This document shows, piece after piece, positions 17,841 to 26,286 of a DNA stretch of 64,000 bases. The stretch spans positions 1 to 64,000 of the forward strand of contig JAUIAP010000030.1 in NCBI GenBank assembly GCA_030425205.1, in the 5' to 3' direction. The notes under the pieces were generated by a model, which searched no databases, was not told the DNA's origin, and saw only the letters and a list, made by a program, of their open reading frames with translations. The translations under genes and the position numbers were made by a program. How positions within the stretch are numbered: position 1 is the stretch's first letter; each line of letters opens with the position of its first letter. This DNA comes from Anaerolineae bacterium. Lineage in GTDB: Bacteria > Chloroflexota > Anaerolineae > Promineifilales > Promineifilaceae.

Positions 17841-19142
17841 CTAGGGGCATTCCAAACATTTTGAGCCTTCTGGCAGTTCGACATCTGGCGCAAGCGATTT
17901 TCGTTTCACCTGTTGACTAAAATAGACTGTCTCAAAGGCGAGACGAAGATATTCAACGATAGCGCGTGTGGAGTGGAACAGACGGGTCGGCAAGCTGCTG
18001 CGTTTGTAGCGGCGTTGTAGATACTCGTCTGGGGGAGCGAGATAAGAGAAATAATCGAGGAGACGTATCGGCCGAAAAACAAATTTCCAGTTCGGCTCAA
18101 CCAAGAACTTCCACAACTTGCCACTCTCTTCAGGCGCAACCAAATTGTTTGCCATCTCCACATACAGTCGTTTGGTTAGATTGCTAATTTCGGGCAGCGG
18201 CAACGCTTCCAACACCCCTTCTGGCACAGGTGCGTCGAGCCAATCTTTACAAACGCGCAACACCGACCCCATGATCGCCTGCGCACCCGCCTCTTTGGTC
18301 AACCGCACCAGTGAAAACCAGTCGATGTCGTCCCCAAATTGCTTGATCGCCTCCGCGATATCCATGCAGTGCATCAGTCGTCCGTCGGCAAGCAAAATGC
18401 GCGGCAAATCAGGCCGGTCAAGCACAGCGGGCAAAAAGACAGCGTGCTTAACGAGATGGATCGAAAGCGAGAGTAGCACGTCCGCCCATGCGGGCTCCCA
18501 AATTTGTGTGCCAAGCAGATCGGCGCGGGTGGCACGCTCAAAAATTGCGTCGTAGTCAATCGTCAAGAGCGTGCGCGGGTGGTCAAATGCCCAATGGACT
18601 TCTACCCATGTCCAGCAGTCAGGCAGGCTTAATTCGAGATGTAGATGATGACGTTGGTAATATTTGTCGGGGAGCAAGCCGGGCCAATAGCGGTCAAATG
18701 CGAGACTCTCACACAGCTTGACACATTTCTGAATCTGGGACCGACGCACCAAAATATCGAGATCGTGACCGGGACGCATCGCCGCATCTCCATAAATGCG
18801 CTCTGATACCCACAAGCCTTTGAGCGGTATGGTTGGCACATTTGCCCTGTCCGCAAGCTGCATGTAATCGTCCAACACGGCCGCCAGCGATTCTGCCTTC
18901 TCCCGATAGATCGCCTCACCCGTCTCCAACTGCTCGCGGGCAGATGGGGTGAGTCGTTCCCAAAAGCCATGTCGGCGTAGATAGGTCGCCAGCAAGACGG
19001 GCATCTTGTTGTCGATGGCGATGCGGACAACCTCCTGCCAGTCGATATTGGCAGGGGGCGCGTCGACATCCTCATCACGCCATGTGCATGCCAAATTCCA
19101 TAGAAAGCCTTGTTCGTCTGTTAGGAGTTGCGCTCTTACCAC
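17841..19142 (-). CDS. NTP_transf_5-type nucleotidyltransferase family protein
   Basis: The 433-residue protein fits the uncharacterised nucleotidyltransferase family PF14907. It has an N-terminal helical part, then a core in which LKGLWVSERIYGDAAMRPGHDLDILVRR carries the D-L-D pair expected to bind metal, and a later WVEVHWAF segment. Members often accompany HPr-kinase-like proteins in lasso-peptide and polysaccharide clusters; this pairing is seen here, but no lasso cyclase or leader peptidase is. The start is GTG at 19142 and could be slightly internal. Cellular function is not known. Confidence 0.75.
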   Translation of the reverse strand: MVRAQLLTDEQGFLWNLACTWRDEDVDAPPANIDWQEVVRIAIDNKMPVLLATYLRRHGFWERLTPSAREQLETGEAIYREKAESLAAVLDDYMQLADRANVPTIPLKGLWVSERIYGDAAMRPGHDLDILVRRSQIQKCVKLCESLAFDRYWPGLLPDKYYQRHHLHLELSLPDCWTWVEVHWAFDHPRTLLTIDYDAIFERATRADLLGTQIWEPAWADVLLSLSIHLVKHAVFLPAVLDRPDLPRILLADGRLMHCMDIAEAIKQFGDDIDWFSLVRLTKEAGAQAIMGSVLRVCKDWLDAPVPEGVLEALPLPEISNLTKRLYVEMANNLVAPEESGKLWKFLVEPNWKFVFRPIRLLDYFSYLAPPDEYLQRRYKRSSLPTRLFHSTRAIVEYLRLAFETVYFSQQVKRKSLAPDVELPEGSKCLECP

Positions 19143-19280
19143 GTTGTACCTTACTGCGTTGATATTTGATGTATTTTCCGCCAGTGGTGGATTCTGTCAA
19201 CTGATTGGGAGAGAATTGAAAGATTAAACGTTTAAAAGGATGCATGTTGCATGTTGGCGCGTAGCAGAGTTGATTCTTGT

Positions 19281-19361
19281 GGTGCGTGGTGCGTGGTGCG
19301 TGGTGCGTGTCCAGAGTACGCACCACGACTTTCCAAGTGGCGAAAGCTTCGTGGCATGAAC
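19281..19361. repeat. dispersed CGTGGTGCGT palindrome, copy with a MITE-like end
   Basis: Four tandem GTGGTGC units run into an inverted repeat, CGTGGTGCGT (19299-19308) and ACGCACCACG (19318-19327), around CCAGAGT. The right flank, GTGGCGAAAGCTTCGTGGCATGAAC, up to about 19361, resembles the right end of the composite copies at 29449-29570 and 54809-55006. The 348-bp gap (19143-19490) between divergent genes holds nothing else I recognise except presumed promoters. Confidence 0.7.
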
Positions 19362-19490
19362 GAGTACATAAACATTGCAGTCAATGCCTTCGCCCACAGC
19401 AATTTGAATTGACAATTGATCAACCGTTGCGTAAGCTAAACGTGCTCAAGCGTATGGTCTTGACTAGCGAGGAGTTCGTAGCATAAATTC

Positions 19491-20069
19491 ATGAAATTGT
19501 TGCGTCATATTCCGTTCACGTTGACCACCGTCGTACTATTGATCGTCGCGGCGGTCGCCACCAATAGCACAATCGGCCGATTAACTCAGCCCCTGCTGCA
19601 ACGCTTCGGCTTCGCGCCACGCGACCTCTGGGGTTGGCGTTGGGAGCGCATCTTCACGTCCGCCTTGATAACACACGGTCGCTGGACATTTTGGGGTGCG
19701 GTGGCGGCGATTATTGGGATAGTCGGATCGGCCGAACTGCGCACCTCTCCCCAGCGCACCGCCCTCACCTTTTGGGGCGTACATCTCACAACGTTGCTCG
19801 CGCTGGCGTTGCCCATTTTCGCCAAACCGATGGCGCGGGACGTCGGCCCTTCCGCTGGCTACTACGGTTGTCTCGGCCTGCTCGTCGCCACGCTGCCGCG
19901 CCGTTGGCAACTGCCGCTCTTTGTTCTAATCAGCGCATGGTTAATCAGCGCACTCTTTCTACCGTCCACACAGGATCTTTCTGCGGCCGTTAAATTTTCG
20001 GCCGATGCTGTGCACTTAATGGCCTTTCCACTAGGCTTTATCATCACACATTTGACAACCCGTTCATAA
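19491..20069 (+). CDS. rhomboid-like membrane protein
   Basis: The 192-residue protein has about six hydrophobic helices. It carries GPSAGYYG, which matches the rhomboid serine motif GxSxG, and a late DAVHLMAFPLGF, which matches the His-bearing HxxG[F/Y]xxG helix. The rhomboid serine/histidine dyad therefore seems present, although the protein is shorter and more divergent than typical GlpG. Its stop overlaps the start of the next gene (TAATG), so the two are translationally coupled. It may act as the membrane partner of the acyltransferase-like product instead of as a protease; that is inference. Confidence 0.7.
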   Translation: MKLLRHIPFTLTTVVLLIVAAVATNSTIGRLTQPLLQRFGFAPRDLWGWRWERIFTSALITHGRWTFWGAVAAIIGIVGSAELRTSPQRTALTFWGVHLTTLLALALPIFAKPMARDVGPSAGYYGCLGLLVATLPRRWQLPLFVLISAWLISALFLPSTQDLSAAVKFSADAVHLMAFPLGFIITHLTTRS

Positions 20070-21214
20070 TGACCCGAAAACACCAACACGCCACCATGTT
20101 CCCCATCGTCTTTCCCGAACAGCATCTCGCCGCTGATATCATCAAACGGTATGGCAATTCGAGCAACGACTACTTTAAGCTGTGGCCCGACAAAGATTAT
20201 CTCTTTTCAGACAGCGGCAATGGTGTTGTGGCATATGGGGTAAGTCACAAGATCGGTTTCGCGCATGGCGATCCGGCTGCACCTGCGGGGGAAATCGGCC
20301 GAATCATCGATCAATACGTCGCGCACTGTCGCAGCCATAAATGGACACCCGTTTTCTATCAAACCACGCCTGACTATCTCGACATATACCGCGAAAAAGG
20401 GTTCCGCACCTTTCGCGGTAGCGATGATGCGATTGTCGATCTCGACACCTTCTCTCTGGCGGGACGTGCCAATAAACATCATCGCGTCGTCCTCAATCGC
20501 TTCGAGCGTGAGGGGACGACGGCACAGCTATTCACCCCACCAGTCCCAGACGAGCGCATCGCGCAGGCGCAAGCCGTCTCCTATAGCTGGTTGAGCAATG
20601 GGCGACGCGAGCGCAAGTTCAGCGTGGGCCGTTTCGATCCTGAATATGTGCGCCAAACACCGATGTTAGCCGCCATCGAAGCGGACGGGTCGATGCTTGG
20701 ATTTGTCAACATTATCCCTTCCTACGCCCCCAACATGGCAACCATCGACATGATGCGCCATCGCTCAGACACCCCCAATGGCGTGATGGATTTTCTTTTC
20801 CTCAAGCTGTTTGAATACAATAAAACGCAGGGGTTTCGCTATTTTAGCTTGGGCTCCGCGCCGATTGTTGAAGTGCCAGAGGGAGTGAAATTATCGGCCG
20901 AAGAGAAGTTCTACTATCGCGTCGCGTCGATGCTCGATGGCTACTTTAGCATGAGCGGTTTGCGTCAGTACAAGGCCAAATTTGCCACCATCTGGGAGCC
21001 GCAATACATCATCTATCCCAAGCGTATCGCATTGCCACGCATCTTGCAGGCGATGACCGCCTTAACCGAGCTGCCCGAAAATCGTAAGCCAATTCTCGGC
21101 AAAGAGCGGCGCAAGCAGGTCAGGGCAGTTTCACAAGAGTTGATCCAAGAGATTCGCAAGGCACGCGCGGCGAAGCGTTCCATTCCTTCACAAGAGAATA
21201 AGGTTGAGTCGTAA
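20069..21214 (+). CDS. phosphatidylglycerol lysyltransferase C-terminal domain protein (DUF2156)
   Basis: The 381-residue soluble protein matches the catalytic half of MprF-type aminoacyl-phosphatidylglycerol synthases. Family-like segments are FAHGDPAAP, YQTTPDYLDIYREKGF, FNRFEREG-like NRFEREGTTAQ, GFVNIIPSYAPNMATIDMMRH and YFSLGSAPI. The fold is a tandem GNAT that uses aminoacyl-tRNA to modify lipids. The membrane flippase half of MprF is missing and the coupled upstream gene encodes a rhomboid-like protein instead. The exact amino acid and lipid cannot be read from the sequence. Confidence 0.82.
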   Translation: MTRKHQHATMFPIVFPEQHLAADIIKRYGNSSNDYFKLWPDKDYLFSDSGNGVVAYGVSHKIGFAHGDPAAPAGEIGRIIDQYVAHCRSHKWTPVFYQTTPDYLDIYREKGFRTFRGSDDAIVDLDTFSLAGRANKHHRVVLNRFEREGTTAQLFTPPVPDERIAQAQAVSYSWLSNGRRERKFSVGRFDPEYVRQTPMLAAIEADGSMLGFVNIIPSYAPNMATIDMMRHRSDTPNGVMDFLFLKLFEYNKTQGFRYFSLGSAPIVEVPEGVKLSAEEKFYYRVASMLDGYFSMSGLRQYKAKFATIWEPQYIIYPKRIALPRILQAMTALTELPENRKPILGKERRKQVRAVSQELIQEIRKARAAKRSIPSQENKVES

Positions 21215-21240
21215 CTACTTAGGCTGGTCAGCAATATCCC

Positions 21241-22119
21241 ATGAGCCATCCCGATTTTGTCCCCACTGTACGCGCATTCCAAACAGGCGACTACGCGGCC
21301 GCCGCGCAACACGCCGCTGCCATTGCGGCCGACAATCCCGCCGACCGTTTCTTCCAGCACGCCAGCCGCTATCTCGAACAGGTCGCCGCGCAGGGTACGC
21401 ACGATATGTATGCGTCACCAGCTGGATTTAGCGCATTTGTGCGCGGTGGCGGCAACGTGCCGCTCTATCAGCGGTTGAGCGATCAGTTACGCGCCATCTA
21501 TGCGCAATATAGCGATCTTTCGCTGCTGGAGATTGGAGTGGGTGATGGGCTTGCGCTGTTGCCCGCGCTGACGGAGGGGATCGGGCATGTCGATCTGGTC
21601 GAGCCTTCTGAGGCGATGTTGGCAACGACGACGGCGGCCCTGCGCGATCGCAACATCCCGCATCGCAGCTTCAACCAGTCGGTTGAGACATTTATCACAA
21701 CGCACGATCGCTCTTACGACATCGCACAGGCTACATTTGCGCTGCACAATCTCGCGCCAGAGGTGCGGGCGACGCTCTTCTCATGGTTACGCGATCATGC
21801 AAGAATGGTGTTGATCGCTGAGTTTGATGTGCAGATGGCGTTTGTGCCAAATTCGGCCGAACATATCGCCTTTCTCGTCAACCGCTATCGTGATGGTCTC
21901 GCCGAGTACACGGAGAATCAGTCGGTCGTCGCGCAGGGTTTTCTCATGCCCATTCTGTTTCGGAACTTTGAAACGGCTGGGGAGCCAACGCTGCATGAAC
22001 AGTCACTCGACACATGGAAAACAGAGCTGCATGCGGCAGGATTGACACAGGTTGAAGCGACGCTGATCCATCCCTATTGGTGGTCAGATGCCTATTTGAT
22101 TCGCGCGTCGGCTCCTTAG
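21241..22119 (+). CDS. class I SAM-dependent methyltransferase
   Basis: The 292-residue protein has a Rossmann methyltransferase core: motif I LLEIGVGDGLALLP (about residues 97-110), an acidic strand end VDLVEPSEAM, and motif IV-like IAQATFALHNLAP. The N-terminal 90 residues are a helical extension. It follows the DUF2156 gene by 26 bp on the same strand and is probably cotranscribed. Substrate unknown; a small-molecule or lipid substrate fits the context, by inference. Confidence 0.83.
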   Translation: MSHPDFVPTVRAFQTGDYAAAAQHAAAIAADNPADRFFQHASRYLEQVAAQGTHDMYASPAGFSAFVRGGGNVPLYQRLSDQLRAIYAQYSDLSLLEIGVGDGLALLPALTEGIGHVDLVEPSEAMLATTTAALRDRNIPHRSFNQSVETFITTHDRSYDIAQATFALHNLAPEVRATLFSWLRDHARMVLIAEFDVQMAFVPNSAEHIAFLVNRYRDGLAEYTENQSVVAQGFLMPILFRNFETAGEPTLHEQSLDTWKTELHAAGLTQVEATLIHPYWWSDAYLIRASAP

Positions 22120-22157
22120 GAAAGTAACTTGAATAGCTGTCCGAAGTAGAAGAATGG

Positions 22158-22177
22158 ATTCCTGCCTTCGCAGGAAT
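22158..22177. repeat. ATTCCTGC hairpin of a dispersed family
   Basis: ATTCCTGC (22158-22165) and GCAGGAAT (22170-22177) form a perfect hairpin with loop CTTC. The flanks GGATTCCTGCCTTCGCAGG and AATGAC match a repeat common in many bacterial genomes and resemble the dRS3 repeat of Neisseria. Copies here are at 6881-6898 and within 50409-50522. Confidence 0.7.
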
Positions 22178-22268
22178 GACGGATGCGACAGTAATATGAG
22201 TCTCGATCCTTGGCTGGATGGCCCTATTACCCCAAAACTTAACCATGATTCAAAAAATTGTCAGCACA

Positions 22269-22311
22269 GGTTGAACTTGGGTTGAACACACTCAAATTTT
22301 AGGTTTAACCT
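22269..22311. promoter_or_regulatory. GGTTGAAC direct repeats and GGTTTAACC palindrome before imelysin
   Basis: GGTTGAAC occurs at 22269-22276 and 22280-22287, eleven bases apart (one helical turn), and the related palindrome AGGTTTAACCT lies at 22301-22311. They sit 45-85 bp before the imelysin start. This spacing fits an operator bound by a dimeric regulator, but the regulator is unknown. Confidence 0.35.
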
Positions 22312-22353
22312 GCCCCGTGTTTTTTTCGGCCGCTCTCCCCCATACTTGCAAAC

Positions 22354-23502
22354 ATGAAAATGAAATTCCTCCTCCTACTCTTGTTACTCCTGCAAATCGC
22401 CTGCGCTGGTGGCGATAATGCAGAACAAAAACAATCGGCACTCGAAACGTATGCCGATATCGCCCATGCGACCTATGAAGACAGCTATGACACCGCCGTG
22501 ACATTGCAAGCGGCGATTGACACGTTTGTGGCAAATCCAAGCGATGCGACGCTGGCCGATGCAAAAGCAGCGTGGTTGGCAGCGCGTGAGCCATATGGTC
22601 AAACGGAGGCATTCCGATTTGCGGGTGGCCCGATTGATGATGCGGATGGCCCCGAAGGGCTGCTCAATGCATGGCCGCTCGATGAGGCATATATCGACTA
22701 TGTTGAGGGTGCGGCCGAAAGCGGTATTATCAACAATGCTGTGGATTATCCGACGATTGACCGCGATCTGTTGCTCAGCCTCAACGAGAACGGCGCGGAA
22801 ACGAATATCAGCGTCGGCTATCATGCGATTGAGTTTCTGCTCTGGGGGCAGGATTTATCGGCCGATTCCGCCGGCAATCGACCCGTTAGTGACTACACCA
22901 CTGCCCCCAACGCTGACCGTCGCGCCGCCTATTTGCAGATGGTTGCCGCCCAACTGATCGAAAATTTGGACGAGATGGTACGCGAATGGAGCCCTGACGT
23001 GAGCGATAACTTCCGCGCTGAATGGTTGGCAATGGATGCGGATGAAGCATTGCGCAACGCCTTTACGGGCATCGGCGTGCTGAGCAAGAGCGAACTCGGT
23101 GGGGAACGTATCTTTGTCGCCTACGACAATCAAGATCAGGAGGATGAACATTCCTGCTTCAGCGACAACACCCACCGCGACATCGTGACCAACGCGCAGG
23201 GCATCCACAACATCTATACGGGAACCTACACGCGCACCGATGGCACGATCATCTCTGGCGTTGGGCTAGGGGATGTGGTCGAATCGGCCGATTCTGATCT
23301 AAACGCAGAAATCATGGGTCTGCTCGACACAACGATGAGCAGCGTCAACTCAATTCCAGCACCATTCGATCAGGCGATTGTGCAACCCGCCACACGCCCC
23401 GACGTGTTGGCAGCTGTCAACGCGCTGCAAGATCAGGGCGATAAATTTGCAGAAGCGGCCGCCGCCGTTGGTCTGACAATTGACACGGGATTGCCCGAAT
23501 AG
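22354..23502 (+). CDS. imelysin family lipoprotein (peptidase M75/IrpA-like)
   Basis: The 382-residue protein has a lipoprotein signal with cleavage before C17 (LQIAC). The imelysin GxHxxE motif is intact as GYHAIEFLLWGQD, and the second-half repeat is seen at SVNSIPAPFDQAI. Imelysins are periplasmic or surface proteins linked to iron uptake and to the di-heme oxidoreductase encoded next; their exact biochemical role is unsettled. The 312-bp gap that follows holds two palindromes. In Bacteroidota and other phyla the order imelysin, di-heme oxidoreductase, imelysin, HTTM protein recurs, as it does here. Confidence 0.92.
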   Translation: MKMKFLLLLLLLLQIACAGGDNAEQKQSALETYADIAHATYEDSYDTAVTLQAAIDTFVANPSDATLADAKAAWLAAREPYGQTEAFRFAGGPIDDADGPEGLLNAWPLDEAYIDYVEGAAESGIINNAVDYPTIDRDLLLSLNENGAETNISVGYHAIEFLLWGQDLSADSAGNRPVSDYTTAPNADRRAAYLQMVAAQLIENLDEMVREWSPDVSDNFRAEWLAMDADEALRNAFTGIGVLSKSELGGERIFVAYDNQDQEDEHSCFSDNTHRDIVTNAQGIHNIYTGTYTRTDGTIISGVGLGDVVESADSDLNAEIMGLLDTTMSSVNSIPAPFDQAIVQPATRPDVLAAVNALQDQGDKFAEAAAAVGLTIDTGLPE

Positions 23503-23600
23503 TATTTTCTAGAGCTAACATGGAAAGGCGGCGAAGCCGCTAGTGGTGAGTGGTGAGAAGATGTGGGCTCTTTCGGATTTCGTGGGGCTGCGTGATATTG

Positions 23601-23648
23601 CGTATTGCGTGTTGCGTATCCAGAGTTCAATACGCAATACGCAATACG
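23601..23648. repeat. ATTGCGTATTGCG inverted repeat
   Basis: CGTATTGCGT (23601-23610) and its complement ACGCAATACG (twice, within 23632-23648) flank a GTATCCAGAGTTC centre. The same TCCAGAGT centre is found in the CGTGGTGCGT copy at 19281-19361, so the two families seem related. It lies between the imelysin and di-heme oxidoreductase genes. Confidence 0.7.
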
Positions 23649-23757
23649 TTTCGTCAAGCCCGTGTAATCCCAAAGACCCAAAATGTGTTGCCGCATTTTC
23701 TTCACTAGCAACTAGCAACTATTTCCGCTTACGGCACACATTTTGATGCGGTACGCT

Positions 23758-23789
23758 GTAAAACGTGGCGAGGGATCGTCACGTTTTAC
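23758..23789. repeat. 10-bp inverted repeat before the di-heme oxidoreductase
   Basis: GTAAAACGTG (23758-23767) is the exact complement of CACGTTTTAC (23780-23789), 12 bases apart, ending 25 bp before the gene start. It could be an operator, a hairpin in the 5' leader or part of a dispersed repeat. Confidence 0.5.
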
Positions 23790-23814
23790 GCTCTACGCAT
23801 TTTGCGATCAATCT

Positions 23815-25197
23815 ATGAAACGACTCTTGCTAATCTGGTGCACGCTGACACTCGGCGTAATTTTGGTAACCGCCTGTCGTGCAAACCGCTATGTTGCGGG
23901 CATGGAGCGACTCGGCGGTAGCAGCACCATATTCGACACTTCCTTCAACGCATTTGAACACCCAATGGCGGGCTTGCCGCGTGAGAAGGAGTTGCTATTT
24001 CACGTCGGCAACTCCTTTTTTGAACAAAATTGGGTCACCGCTCCCGCATCGACGACGGCGCGTGATGGCGTGGGGCCACTGCTCAATAGTCGCTCGTGCG
24101 CGGGTTGCCATTTGAAGGATGGGCGCGGCCGACCTCCGCAGGCGGGTGAAACGGGAACAGGCTTGCTGCTCCGCTTGAGCATTCCGGGTGAGACGGTCAC
24201 GGGTGCGCCGCTACCAGAGCCGACCTATGGCGGACAGCTGCAAGATGGCGCGATTGAGGGGGTTGAGGTTGAAGGACAGTTTGTCATCGACTATGTTGAA
24301 CGACCCGGCACATTTGCCGACGGCACACCCTATTCACTGCGCGAACCGACCTATCGATTGACCGATTTGGCCTATGGCGAGCTGCACCCAGACGTGATGG
24401 TGTCGCCACGTGTTGCCAATCAGGTGATCGGATTGGGGCTGCTGGCGGCGATTCCAGAGGCTACGCTGCTGGCGTTGGCGGATGAGCATGATGCAGATGG
24501 GGACGGCATTTCGGGTCGGCCGAATATGGTCTACAATCGCGTCACGGGGGAAAACGAAATCGGCCGATTTGGTTGGAAAGCCAATCAGCCGACGTTGCTA
24601 CAACAATCGGCCGATGCGTTTCTCGGCGATATGGGCATCACCACCGACCTGCTGCTGGCACAAGATTGCACCGCTGTTCAACACAACTGCATCGCCGCAC
24701 CGACGGGCGGCGACCCTGAAATCGAACGCGATGACTTGGAAAAGGTCGCTCTTTATATTGAAACATTGGCCGTTCCCGCCCAGCGCATGCCACAAGATAA
24801 AACGGTCTTGCGCGGGATGGGTGAATTTCTGGCGGCGGGCTGTGGCAGTTGTCATACGCCCGAGTTGACCACAGGCGACCATACACTCGCACCACTCGCC
24901 AACCAGACGATTCGCCCCTTCACCGATCTATTGCTACACGATATGGGGGCAGGATTGGCAGATGGCCGTCCCGACTTTTTGGCGACAGGCTCTGAGTGGC
25001 GCACGCCGCCGCTGTGGGGCATTGGCCTCTTCGAGACGGTCAACGGTCACACCTTCTATCTGCACGACGGACGCGCGCGCAATTTGACGGAAGCGATTCT
25101 ATGGCATGGGGGCGAGGCGACGGCGGCGCGGGATGCATTTTTGAACCTGCCGCAAGCGGCACGGGACGCGCTGATCGCCTTCTTGGAGAGTTTGTAG
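23815..25197 (+). CDS. di-heme oxidoreductase (DHOR/DUF1111) lipoprotein
   Basis: Started at the ATG at 23815, the 460-residue protein has a lipoprotein signal (ILVTAC). It carries two c-type heme sites: SCAGCH (in RSCAGCHLKDGRG) and CGSCH (in AAGCGSCHTPELTTG). Other DHOR-family segments are FGWKANQPTLLQQSADAF, DMGAGLADGRPD and FYLHDGRARNLTEAI. It is predicted to be a periplasmic or surface electron-transfer enzyme; family members are annotated as thiol oxidoreductase-like, but substrate evidence is thin. The upstream 24-codon extension to 23743 lacks signal-peptide character. Cytochrome maturation genes lie about 7 kb downstream. The next imelysin gene begins right after its stop. Confidence 0.92.
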   Translation: MKRLLLIWCTLTLGVILVTACRANRYVAGMERLGGSSTIFDTSFNAFEHPMAGLPREKELLFHVGNSFFEQNWVTAPASTTARDGVGPLLNSRSCAGCHLKDGRGRPPQAGETGTGLLLRLSIPGETVTGAPLPEPTYGGQLQDGAIEGVEVEGQFVIDYVERPGTFADGTPYSLREPTYRLTDLAYGELHPDVMVSPRVANQVIGLGLLAAIPEATLLALADEHDADGDGISGRPNMVYNRVTGENEIGRFGWKANQPTLLQQSADAFLGDMGITTDLLLAQDCTAVQHNCIAAPTGGDPEIERDDLEKVALYIETLAVPAQRMPQDKTVLRGMGEFLAAGCGSCHTPELTTGDHTLAPLANQTIRPFTDLLLHDMGAGLADGRPDFLATGSEWRTPPLWGIGLFETVNGHTFYLHDGRARNLTEAILWHGGEATAARDAFLNLPQAARDALIAFLESL

Positions 25198-26286
25198 ATG
25201 AGACAAATCAGACAGAAGTCCATAGCGACTCGACACGCACCACGCACCACGCACCACGCCCACTGGCTACTTTTACTCTGTATCAGCCTGCTCCTCGCTG
25301 GCTGTGGAGAGCGCGGCTTTAACCGCAAAGCGATGCTGCAAGGGATTGTCGATGAGATCATTTTGCCAAATCACGCGCTGTTTGTGGCAAGATCTGCCGA
25401 ATTAGAGACAGCTGTGCGTGCCCTCCACGCCGATCCAACCGACGCCAATCTTGCCAACGCGCAAGCGGCATGGAAAACCACGGTCGATGCGTGGTCGGGG
25501 GTTCAGTTGTTTGATATGGGACAGATCAACCGCGACTTTATGCATCCGGCAATCGACCGCATCCCACCTAACATCGACGGCATCGAGCAATCAATCAACG
25601 ACGGACAATCCCTTTCGATGGAGCGAGTCAACAGCTTTGGCTCCAACAAGAAGGGGTTGCCCACACTGGAATATCTGTTGTTTCTGCCTGATTTGACCGA
25701 TCAGCGGCGTCTCGAATATACGCTGGCGACAGCAGAAGTGTTGGCACAAAATGCCGCAGATTTGGAAACGGCGTGGCGCGACTATGCAGATGATTTTGTT
25801 TCGGCCGAATTGGACAATCAGAACACCAACAGCTCCATCAGTATGTTGGTCAACGAGATAGTGCGCCGCCTCGAAATTATCATGGGGTTGGGGTTGGGGC
25901 AGCCGCTTGGATTAAACATTCAGACCGATGGGGAAGCCCATCCCGAGACGCTTTTTTCGCCATACGCGGGCTATACAGAGGAGCGATTGCTCCACCAGCT
26001 CATCAGCGTGCAGACCGTTCTCGACGGCGGCATTGACGACTATCTCGACTATTTGAATCTGACCCCCGTAGAGGAGCAACCGCTCTCTGAACGACTCGAC
26101 AACGCGATTGCGGAGGCGATTGTATTGACGGGGCAGCTTGACGATTTAGAGCGGCGAGTCGTGGAGGATCGAGAATCGGCCGAAGCCGCCTACGCCGCCA
26201 TTCGTGAAGTTGCCATTCTCACCCGCGTCGATCTAACCAGCCAACTCGGGGTACTCCTGACCTTCAGCGATGCAGACGGGGATTAA
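25198..26286 (+). CDS. second imelysin family lipoprotein
   Basis: The 362-residue protein carries a lipobox (LLLAGC). The imelysin motif is modified to GLPTLEYLLFLPD, in which the His of GxHxxE is lost, as is usual for the second imelysin of such clusters. The ATG directly follows the TAG of the oxidoreductase gene and uses GGAGAG inside that gene as ribosome site. The n-region of the signal peptide (residues 13-21, HAPRTTHHA) is encoded by the dispersed GCACCAC repeat at 25235-25259, so a repeat has been accepted in frame. Together with the neighbours it probably works in metal handling at the cell surface. Confidence 0.9.
   Translation: MRQIRQKSIATRHAPRTTHHAHWLLLLCISLLLAGCGERGFNRKAMLQGIVDEIILPNHALFVARSAELETAVRALHADPTDANLANAQAAWKTTVDAWSGVQLFDMGQINRDFMHPAIDRIPPNIDGIEQSINDGQSLSMERVNSFGSNKKGLPTLEYLLFLPDLTDQRRLEYTLATAEVLAQNAADLETAWRDYADDFVSAELDNQNTNSSISMLVNEIVRRLEIIMGLGLGQPLGLNIQTDGEAHPETLFSPYAGYTEERLLHQLISVQTVLDGGIDDYLDYLNLTPVEEQPLSERLDNAIAEAIVLTGQLDDLERRVVEDRESAEAAYAAIREVAILTRVDLTSQLGVLLTFSDADGD
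25235..25259. repeat. ACGCACC tandem tract inside a signal peptide
   Basis: Three and a half copies of ACGCACC lie in the second imelysin gene. The tract belongs to the same family as intergenic copies at 8131-8162, 19281-19361 and 29434-29592 and encodes HAPRTTHHA here. Confidence 0.75.

Noticed and set aside
19281..19327. CRISPR-like array
   Set aside because: Units are seven bases, tandem and without spacers; the tract is part of a palindrome found elsewhere, and there are no cas genes.
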